Positions 6,128 through 10,531 of a stretch of DNA of 10,531 bases are shown here, piece after piece. Every line of letters starts with the position of its first letter. Positions within the stretch are counted from its first letter, which is position 1. The notes under the pieces are model-generated. The model saw nothing but the letters and a program-made list of their open reading frames with translations. It was not told the origin of the DNA and did no database searches. Source of the stretch: Bacteroidota bacterium (GTDB lineage: Bacteria > Bacteroidota > Ignavibacteria > Ignavibacteriales > Ignavibacteriaceae). The stretch covers positions 1 to 10,531 of the forward strand of contig JAJYCM010000076.1 of assembly GCA_021778375.1 (NCBI GenBank). Direction: 5' to 3'. The translations under genes and the position numbers were made by a program.

Positions 6128-6180
6128 TACTTCTCTCCTGCTCGTCACTCGTCACTCGTCACTCATCACAAGTCACTAAT
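6128..6180 (-). repeat. Heptanucleotide satellite, inverted orientation
   Basis: Reads CTCCTGCTCGTCACTCGTCA and continues with further TCGTCAC and TCATCAC units; its reverse complement ends in the conserved CGAGCAGGAG terminus seen in other copies. A short forward tract, GAGTGACGAGTA, lies at 6063-6074, so this is another forward/inverted pair around a REP-like hairpin. Confidence 0.8.
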
Positions 6181-6205
6181 AATTAGTAAATCAAATAAAG
6201 GTAAT

Positions 6206-6290
6206 AAAAGCAGCCCACGAATTCATTCGTGTGTAAAATAAATATAAGGCCTTCCTTCGATCCGATTCATCGGTTTCCCAAATGCCGTTT
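6206..6290. repeat. 85-bp dispersed repeat, copy 1
   Basis: Aligns without gaps to 7290-7374, with roughly a dozen substitutions. It contains the hairpins CACGAAT-TC-ATTCGTG (6216-6231) and CCGAT-TC-ATCGG (6262-6273). In copy 1 the repeat appears to extend rightwards to another small hairpin, GCCCC-TCC-GGGAC with one wobble (6347-6359), possibly a longer version of the element. A 61-codon minus-strand frame across this area is judged fortuitous because it is made of repeat sequence. Confidence 0.85.
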
Positions 6291-6480
6291 AACAATGATA
6301 TAAATCGTTTCCCGAATATAAATATTATTTTGTCTGCTAACATTTCGCCCCTCCGGGACTTTTTTAATATAATCATAACTTACGATGCAATTTGATTACC
6401 ACAAATCATGTTCTAATAAAACATAGAATATTTATTTGATTTATGGACTAATTCGGCATTCTCATTTACTTTTCTTATAA

Positions 6481-6511
6481 TTTGAATTCAATCGATTATT
6501 AAATATATTTG
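6481..6511 (+). promoter_or_regulatory. Bacteroidetes-type promoter for the DUF4160-DUF2442 operon
   Basis: TTTG (6481-6484), a 19-bp spacer, then TATATTTG (6504-6511) match the primary sigma consensus TTTG / TAnnTTTG at near-optimal spacing. It would yield a leader of about 85-90 nt before the ATG at 6606. This is the best promoter in the window and supports FCB affiliation. Confidence 0.55.
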
Positions 6512-6605
6512 AAATCGGATAATGTGCAAAGGTTTTTTTAGCGAATAGAAAAAATGAAACAAGAAATTATGTCTCGCATTATTAATTTTTTTCAATATAA
6601 ATTTA

Positions 6606-6863
6606 ATGCCTGAAATATCAAGATTTTTAGGAATGGTAATCCAAATGTATTATGACGATCATTCTGAACCTCATATTCATATTAGATATGCGGACAATAG
6701 ATGTAAGATTGACTTAGATGGTAATCTTATCGCGGGGCATATTCCCTTACCAAAATTACATATAATAAGAAGATGGACAATTCTGCATCATGATGAATTG
6801 TTAGATAATTGGGAAGAGATTAGAGAGGGTAAACAACCGGAAAGGATTGAACCATGGATATAA
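6606..6863 (+). CDS. DUF4160 domain protein
   Basis: An 85-residue protein that is almost entirely a DUF4160 domain: MPEISRFLGMVIQMYYDD at the N-terminus, the conserved His-rich DDHSEPHIHIRY (17-28), and the WxxxHxxEL-type helix near residues 57-66 (WTILHHDELL). The family is small, soluble and uncharacterised; it is very often encoded directly upstream of DUF2442, and the pair is regarded as a possible toxin-antitoxin-like module, which is inference. The conserved start MPxISRF fixes the ATG at 6606. The final 10 bp (6854-6863) overlap the next gene, indicating translational coupling. Confidence 0.92.
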   Translation: MPEISRFLGMVIQMYYDDHSEPHIHIRYADNRCKIDLDGNLIAGHIPLPKLHIIRRWTILHHDELLDNWEEIREGKQPERIEPWI

Positions 6864-7147
6864 TTCATTATCCTGTTAATGCAGCATATATCGGTAGATT
6901 TAGAATTTTGATTGAATTTGAAAATGGAGAATTAAGAACTGTAGATTTTAGTAAATACAAACAGAGAAAACTTGGAGAATTTTCCGATCTAAAAAATGAA
7001 GAATACTTTAAAACCTTCTTCATAAGAAATGGAGACCTTCAATGGCCTAACGGTTGGGATATTGCTCCAGATTATCTTTATGATATAAGCTTACCTGCTA
7101 AAGTAGAGACGCTTGTTAAAAAGAGGAAAAATAAAGTAACTTCTTAA
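6854..7147 (+). CDS. DUF2442 domain protein
   Basis: A 97-residue DUF2442 protein. Diagnostic features are a beta-hairpin FRILIEFENGELRTVDF (residues 16-32), then FKTFFIRNGDLQWPNGWDIA with the conserved WPNGxDIAPDYLYD (64-77). The tail is basic. It starts inside the end of the DUF4160 gene (10-nt overlap). DUF2442 has a compact fold whose biochemical role is not known; in other genomes it pairs with DUF4160 or HTH proteins, suggesting a regulator or antitoxin role. Downstream, heptad satellite starts about 55 bp after the stop and may separate this operon from the converging minus-strand gene. Confidence 0.9.
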   Translation: MDIIHYPVNAAYIGRFRILIEFENGELRTVDFSKYKQRKLGEFSDLKNEEYFKTFFIRNGDLQWPNGWDIAPDYLYDISLPAKVETLVKKRKNKVTS

Positions 7148-7200
7148 AATTTGGCGGTTTACTTTTAATTACGGAATGCCTATTGAATTGACAAGCGGGA

Positions 7201-7229
7201 AATTAGTAACGAGTGACAAGTGACGAGCA
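7201..7229 (+). repeat. Heptanucleotide satellite
   Basis: Four units, AGTAACG, AGTGACA, AGTGACG, AGCAGGA, downstream of the DUF2442 gene and in its sense orientation. It is complementary to the inverted array at 7384-7438, so a transcript across both could fold into a long stem between the two converging genes. Confidence 0.8.
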
Positions 7230-7289
7230 GGAAATAGAGCTGATGCCTTATTTTTTTTGATCATTTGTAAGAAATCTATTATAAAGCAA

Positions 7290-7374
7290 AAAAGCAACCC
7301 ACGAATTCATTCGTGTATAAAATAAATATAAAGCCTAACTTCGATCCGATACATCGGTTTCTCAAATTCCGTTT
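7290..7374. repeat. 85-bp dispersed repeat, copy 2
   Basis: Gapless partner of 6206-6290 on the same strand. Hairpin CACGAAT-TC-ATTCGTG (7300-7315) is unchanged, and the second hairpin is CCGAT-AC-ATCGG (7346-7357): its loop differs from copy 1 while the stem is kept. The two copies bracket the DUF4160-DUF2442 operon, about 1.08 kb apart. Confidence 0.85.
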
Positions 7375-7383
7375 TTGTAATTC

Positions 7384-7438
7384 CTTGCTCGTTACTCGTT
7401 ACTCGTTACTCGTTACTCGTTACTAGCCCTCGTCACTA
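7384..7438 (-). repeat. Heptanucleotide satellite ending at a stop codon
   Basis: Read on the minus strand it starts with TAGTGACGAGGGC, where TAG (7438-7436) is the stop codon of the helix-turn-helix gene, then four perfect GTAACGA units and the terminal CGAGCAAGGAAT. It thus shows the same stop-to-satellite junction as at 3865 and 10130, on the opposite strand. Confidence 0.85.
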
Positions 7439-7942
7439 TTGTTTCCTTTTATTGATTCTGTTAATCAATTTTAAACCTTCCCTAATGAACTTTTCATCAG
7501 ATATTGTTCTAGTCTGCATCTCTATATCCTCCGCTGAAGGGTCTTTTGCATCAACCCCCGGCGCAAACTTAAATATTGCTTCCTTTACTCCAAATTTTGC
7601 AAAACTTAACTGAATATTTTCAATTTTCGCCCCGAATATAGCATTCATTTTGGTTACTAATCTTGCCAGCCCTTTCTTTGCAATCTCAGGATCTATGTCG
7701 CTTGTCTGTAGCTTCCTGAATTGCTCAAAATATAATGTAAATGTATCGTCCCGTTTCTTGATTTCTGTCCCGAATGTCTTGATCAATAAGTAGTTCTGGG
7801 TCTCATCGATCTGTGAACTGAATTTTTTTCCCCAGGATATCGCCGTCGGTTTTGTTATTTTTAATTTATCGCAAATTTCGTCATAAGTAAATGCCGCTGC
7901 TCGTAATTCAATAAATCGTTTGTGTAATTCAGATTTGTCCAT
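7436..7942 (-). CDS. Helix-turn-helix domain protein of unknown function
   Basis: A 168-residue basic protein. The N-terminus holds a resolvase/terminase-small-subunit-like helix-turn-helix: LRAAAFTYDEICDKLKITK followed by PTAISWGKKF (about residues 13-41). The remainder is charged and probably helical, with no membrane segment or signal peptide and no motif I recognise. An AGGGAG sequence about 7 nt upstream of the ATG (minus strand) is a plausible ribosome binding site and supports the start. It is divergent from the beta-barrel gene across 297 bp and convergent with the DUF2442 gene. It could be a transcription factor or a phage terminase-like or repeat-associated DNA-binding protein; the sequence does not decide. 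Confidence 0.75.
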   Translation of the reverse strand: MDKSELHKRFIELRAAAFTYDEICDKLKITKPTAISWGKKFSSQIDETQNYLLIKTFGTEIKKRDDTFTLYFEQFRKLQTSDIDPEIAKKGLARLVTKMNAIFGAKIENIQLSFAKFGVKEAIFKFAPGVDAKDPSAEDIEMQTRTISDEKFIREGLKLINRINKRKQ

Positions 7943-8239
7943 AAAATCTCCCTTTTATTAAATATTAAATAGTTAAAATGACCCTTAATTTAGAGGCGCC
8001 AAAACTTAATAAAAGTAAAATAAAAGTAAAAATACAATATCCATTTCACGTTATATTTTAATCAAAAAGTAAAGTAATAGTATAGTAACTTTTTTGCAAA
8101 ACGTCGATTTTATACCAAAATCGCAACATTTACATTTTTTTTCCCTAAAACACCCCATAAATTGGGATTTCTATTTTTGAAATAGCGAAAGTATCAATAT
8201 CTTTCCATCACTTAACTTTTATATTTTAGGAATTGTTTA
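7943..8239. promoter_or_regulatory. Divergent intergenic region
   Basis: A 297-bp, very AT-rich gap between divergently transcribed genes, so it must hold both promoters. Features seen are a direct repeat of TAAAAGTAAAA near 8010-8030 and a dyad CGATTTT-ATACC-AAAATCG (8105-8123). TATATTTT near 8219 is a near match to the -7 element for the barrel gene. No heptad or REP sequence intrudes, in contrast to the other long gaps. The dyad is a candidate operator for the neighbouring helix-turn-helix protein, by position only. Confidence 0.35.
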
Positions 8240-10132
8240 ATGAAGAATTCTAAATCTTTTACCATATTATTTTTCTTATCTCTGAGTCTGTCTTTAACTT
8301 CTATGGCTTTCGCCCAAACTGTGTTTGAGCCTATAAATAGTAATGTGTATGACTTCCTCGATAGAATGGCGCAGAAAGGGGTTGTGCAGTTTAGCGATGT
8401 CGTTCGCCCCGTGAGTAGGATGTATATTGCGAAGAAATTACTCGAAGTAAAACAAGTAGGGAGTAAAGGAGTAGGGAGTAGGAAAGGGAGTAGACTTAGT
8501 GATGTGGAGTGGGAGGATTTGGAGTTTTATTTGAAGGATTTTGGGTTTGAGGTTAAGACGATTTTGCGTTCTGCGAACGCGGCTCGTGATATGCGTTCTG
8601 CGAACGCTTCACGTGAGATGCATTCTGCGAATGCATCTGGAGATAATGAGATGCATTCTGCGAATGCGCCCGGTGATGTGCGTTCTGCGAACGCGGATGG
8701 GGATGATGGTATGAGTTCTGCGAACGCGATGCGTAATGGATTGCAATTGGGGATGAAGGAAATGGGTGGTGTTAATGATTCGCGGGCTGTTACTACTATT
8801 ATTAATTGGGATCCTTATGGGAGGTGGAGGTTGTTTTCTTATGAGGATAGTGTGTTCCAAATAAATGCTGATCCTATTCTGGGGTATCAGGCGGGGAAAA
8901 GGGATGGGGCTAAGTATTCTCATTCATGGAATGGCGTTGCTTTGTATGGCTATGTAGCAGGGAGTATTGGTTTTAGTTTAAGTTTTAATGATAATTCGGA
9001 AACAGGTACTACTATCGACCGTACTAAGAATTTTACTCCTGTTACCGGTGTGTCTATTACTAAAGCTGATAATAATAATATTCAATATGACCAGGTTGAA
9101 GCTAATATAGCTACGAATTGGTCGTGGGGTGATGTGGCTATCGGGAAGGACTTTCTAAATTGGGGTTATGGGCGCAGCGGTTTATTAGTCTTATCAGATA
9201 AAGCTCCTTCTTTCCCTTATATACGTCTTGACTTGCATCCGGTTAAATGGCTGCATTTTAATTACATTCATGCCTGGCTTAATTCAAATGTTATTGACTC
9301 GACTTCTGATTATGCAACTTTACTAAAGGGTCAATCAAGAGCGATTTTTAGAGACAAATATTTTGTATCTCATTCAATTACTGTAACTCCTGAGGATGGG
9401 TTGGATTTGTCGATAGGTGAATCTATGATTTATGCCGATAAATTGGAAATTCCGTATTTAATACCGATTATGTTTTTCAGGTTGGCGGATCATTATTTAA
9501 GTCAGAATAATAATAATGCAGGCGGCAATGCGTCATTATTCTTCGGGGTAAGTTCGAGAAATCAATTAAAGAATACGCATCTATACGGAACGCTATTTGT
9601 CGATGAGTTTACTGTCGAGAATTTATTTAATTCTCAAAAACAGCATATGCAAATTGGGTTTACGCTTGGCGGATCTGTTACGGATTTACCGATTGATAAT
9701 TTAACTCTTACCGCAGAGTTTACGAAGATTTATCCGGGTGTTTATACTCATTATATCCCTACATTAACTTACCAGAGCGACGGGTATTCTCTCGGTGATT
9801 GGATGGGGACTGATGCGGATCGTGTATACGGAGCTATTGATTACAGGTTTATTCGCGGATTGCAGGCTACTGTCTGGGGACAGTATGTTAGGAAGGGTGC
9901 TGCCGCTACTGCAGACGAGCAGTATAATAATCCCCAGCCGCCGTTCTTATTCGGGTTGAGGACGAATTATGCGTATGTAGGCGCCGATTTAAGTTATGAA
10001 ATAACTAATGATTTTTCCGCAAAGTTGCAGTTTCAAACGACGAATGTTTCTACGGAGCAGAGTGATTTGTCGTATGTGAGTCAGAGGAGGAATGAATTTT
10101 ACGTATCACTGGAGTATGGTTTAACTAGATAG
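8240..10132 (+). CDS. Outer-membrane beta-barrel, capsule-assembly Wzi-like
   Basis: A 630-residue exported protein. A signal peptide spans residues 1-25 with a probable cut at AFA/QT. VYDFLDRMAQKGVVQFSDVV and PVSRMYIAKKLLE (36-69) form the N-terminal segment typical of the Wzi-like barrels of FCB bacteria. From about residue 185 (RWRLFSYEDSVF, DPILGY) alternating aromatic and polar strands continue to the end, as expected for an outer-membrane barrel. E. coli Wzi is a surface lectin that anchors capsule; for this distant homologue that role is inference. Two low-complexity insertions break the N-terminal region: residues 72-85 (VGSKGVGSRKGS, from heptad DNA) and 110-163 (six SANA motifs from palindromes), both in frame. 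They sit between conserved segments, presumably in a periplasmic or loop region that tolerates them. AGGA about 10 nt before the ATG may serve as ribosome binding site. TAG 10130-10132 begins the next heptad array. Confidence 0.82.
   Translation: MKNSKSFTILFFLSLSLSLTSMAFAQTVFEPINSNVYDFLDRMAQKGVVQFSDVVRPVSRMYIAKKLLEVKQVGSKGVGSRKGSRLSDVEWEDLEFYLKDFGFEVKTILRSANAARDMRSANASREMHSANASGDNEMHSANAPGDVRSANADGDDGMSSANAMRNGLQLGMKEMGGVNDSRAVTTIINWDPYGRWRLFSYEDSVFQINADPILGYQAGKRDGAKYSHSWNGVALYGYVAGSIGFSLSFNDNSETGTTIDRTKNFTPVTGVSITKADNNNIQYDQVEANIATNWSWGDVAIGKDFLNWGYGRSGLLVLSDKAPSFPYIRLDLHPVKWLHFNYIHAWLNSNVIDSTSDYATLLKGQSRAIFRDKYFVSHSITVTPEDGLDLSIGESMIYADKLEIPYLIPIMFFRLADHYLSQNNNNAGGNASLFFGVSSRNQLKNTHLYGTLFVDEFTVENLFNSQKQHMQIGFTLGGSVTDLPIDNLTLTAEFTKIYPGVYTHYIPTLTYQSDGYSLGDWMGTDADRVYGAIDYRFIRGLQATVWGQYVRKGAAATADEQYNNPQPPFLFGLRTNYAYVGADLSYEITNDFSAKLQFQTTNVSTEQSDLSYVSQRRNEFYVSLEYGLTR
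8455..8493 (+). repeat. Heptad satellite inside the barrel gene
   Basis: AGTAGGGAGTAAAGGAGTAG and onwards is built of GGGAGTA/AAGGAGTA units, the same purine-rich word found in the intergenic arrays (for example 3971-3978, 10198-10212). Here it is read in frame as Val-Gly-Ser-Lys-Gly-Val-Gly-Ser-Arg-Lys-Gly-Ser, without stops, between conserved parts of the protein. It looks like repeat invasion of coding DNA. Confidence 0.75.
8566..8727 (+). repeat. Six in-frame palindromes with TGC loop
   Basis: Palindromes at 8566-8580, 8593-8607, 8620-8634, 8653-8667, 8680-8694 and 8713-8727. Copies 1, 2 and 5 are GCGTTC-TGC-GAACGC; copies 3 and 4 are GCATTC-TGC-GAATGC, with both arms changed together; copy 6 has one mismatch. 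Spacings are 27, 27, 33, 27 and 33 bp, all multiples of three, so each is read as (R/H/S)-SANA. The spacers vary more (ARDM, SREM, SGDNEM, PGDV, DGDDGM). Copy 3 has an extended 8-bp stem (8618-8636). Confidence 0.93.
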
Positions 10133-10378
10133 TGACGAGTAACGAGTAACAAGTGACAAGCAGGAGTAAGGAGTAATGGCCTGTCTGCGACAGGTTGGGG
10201 AGTAGGGAGGAGTGACAAATTAGTAACGAGTGACAAGTGACGAGTAGGAAGGAAGTGAAGAGTGAACCTGCCTGCGGCAGGTTGTGGAGGGGGAATAATG
10301 ACGAGATGGAAATTAGTGAAAAGTGACCTGCCTGGCGGCAGGTTGGGGAGTGACGAGCGGGAAGAAGGCAGTAAGTAG
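10130..10378 (+). repeat. Heptad satellite with three TGC-type palindromes
   Basis: Starts at the barrel stop codon, TAGTGACGAGTAACGAGTAA, and runs for about 250 bp as degenerate GTGACGA, GTAACGA and GGAGTA units. Three palindromes are embedded: CCTGTC-TGC-GACAGG (10180-10194), AACCTGCC-TGC-GGCAGGTT (10265-10283) and CCTGCC-TGGC-GGCAGG (10327-10342), each followed by TTGGGGAG or TTGTGGAG. The plus strand is closed in all frames while the minus strand is open, giving a spurious 102-codon minus-strand frame. Confidence 0.9.
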
Positions 10379-10421
10379 GGGCAATTGGGAAGAATAAAAG
10401 TAAAGTGGGAGGGGTTTTAGT

Positions 10422-10531
10422 ATGAGGTCTCATAAAGATTTAGATGTTTGGAAAAGAAGTGTTGATTTAGTTTCTATTATTTATTCCTTAACTAAAGGTT
10501 TTCCAAAGGAAGAAATTTATGGGCTGACTAA
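10422..10531 (+). CDS. Four-helix-bundle protein (S23/IVP-like), 5' part
   Basis: The first 36 codons of a gene cut by the window end. MRSHKDLDVWKRSVDLVSI and FPKEEIYGLT are the classic start of the four-helix-bundle family related to the protein encoded in 23S rRNA intervening sequences. Full-length members are about 115-130 residues. Outside rRNA genes these are common, often laterally moved orphans in FCB bacteria, with unknown function. GGGAGGGG about 7 nt upstream of the ATG is a possible ribosome binding site. Confidence 0.9.
   Translation, partial: MRSHKDLDVWKRSVDLVSIIYSLTKGFPKEEIYGLT

Noticed and set aside
6191..6376. Minus-strand 61-codon frame
   Set aside because: Composed largely of the 85-bp repeat and its extension, whose second copy does not keep an equivalent gene.
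1655..6605. Integron cassette array
   Set aside because: Gene-repeat alternation is suggestive, but no attC-type sites with GTTRRRY/RYYYAAC ends and no integrase are seen.
8566..8727. Diversity-generating retroelement variable region
   Set aside because: No template repeat, reverse transcriptase or adenine-specific variation; changes are compensated between stem arms.
8609..8923. Minus-strand 104-codon frame rich in RRTH/RRMH motifs
   Set aside because: It is the antisense reading of the SANA palindromes; the plus-strand frame continues into a clear beta-barrel with a signal peptide.
10125..10433. Minus-strand 102-codon Ser/Leu-rich frame
   Set aside because: It is the stop-free strand of the heptad satellite; openness follows from the repeat unit and not from coding.

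Overview
The window is AT-rich (about one third G+C by eye) and looks like an accessory, repeat-laden stretch from a member of the Fibrobacteres-Chlorobi-Bacteroidetes (FCB) assemblage, most plausibly Ignavibacteria or a close relative. The reasons are a good Bacteroidetes-type promoter (TTTG-N19-TAnnTTTG at 6481-6511), the gene families (AAA_14/DUF4143 ATPases, DUF4160/DUF2442, a four-helix-bundle S23-like protein, a Wzi-like outer-membrane barrel) and the REP-like hairpin families. The lineage is inferred from style; no rRNA, tRNA or ribosomal protein gene is present to settle it.

Layout. 1-368: three identical 113-bp tandem units plus a partial unit. 425-1654: a candidate operator and an AAA_14/DUF4143 ATPase. 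1655-2623: gene-poor repeats, including a 132-bp element duplicated at 3968-4099, four 31-bp tandem units, a doubtful 50-codon ORF, a degenerate reading frame, and a cluster of small hairpins bounded by a 19-bp inverted repeat. 2624-3311: a two-gene operon of a nucleotidyltransferase-like protein and a 61-residue partner. 3349-3867: a 5'-truncated sugar-transferase pseudogene with an in-frame TGA. 3865-4262: heptanucleotide satellite. 4279-5496: a second candidate operator and a second AAA_14/DUF4143 ATPase. 5497-6480: no credible gene, but several REP-like hairpin elements. 6481-7147: promoter and DUF4160-DUF2442 operon. 7201-7438: repeats between converging genes. 7436-7942 (minus): a helix-turn-helix protein. 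8240-10132: the Wzi-like beta-barrel. 10130-10378: heptad and palindrome array. 10422-10531: start of a four-helix-bundle protein gene, cut by the window end.

The genes do not form a single pathway. They are small modules (orphan ATPases, toxin-antitoxin-like pairs, a decayed polysaccharide gene) separated by repeats. The most interesting material is the repeats. (a) A period-7 satellite, built of units such as GTGACGA and GTAACGA, directly abuts the stop codon of four genes, always with its stop-rich strand in the gene's sense direction. (b) A palindrome with covarying arms and a TGC loop occurs six times in frame inside the beta-barrel gene, each copy encoding an SANA motif. (c) Palindromes with the same TGC loop but different arms lie inside the heptad arrays. 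(d) Both AAA_14/DUF4143 genes carry a dyad overlapping their likely promoter. The intragenic palindromes and the heptad satellite are the best candidates for an undescribed system, perhaps a mobile or self-spreading repeat family.
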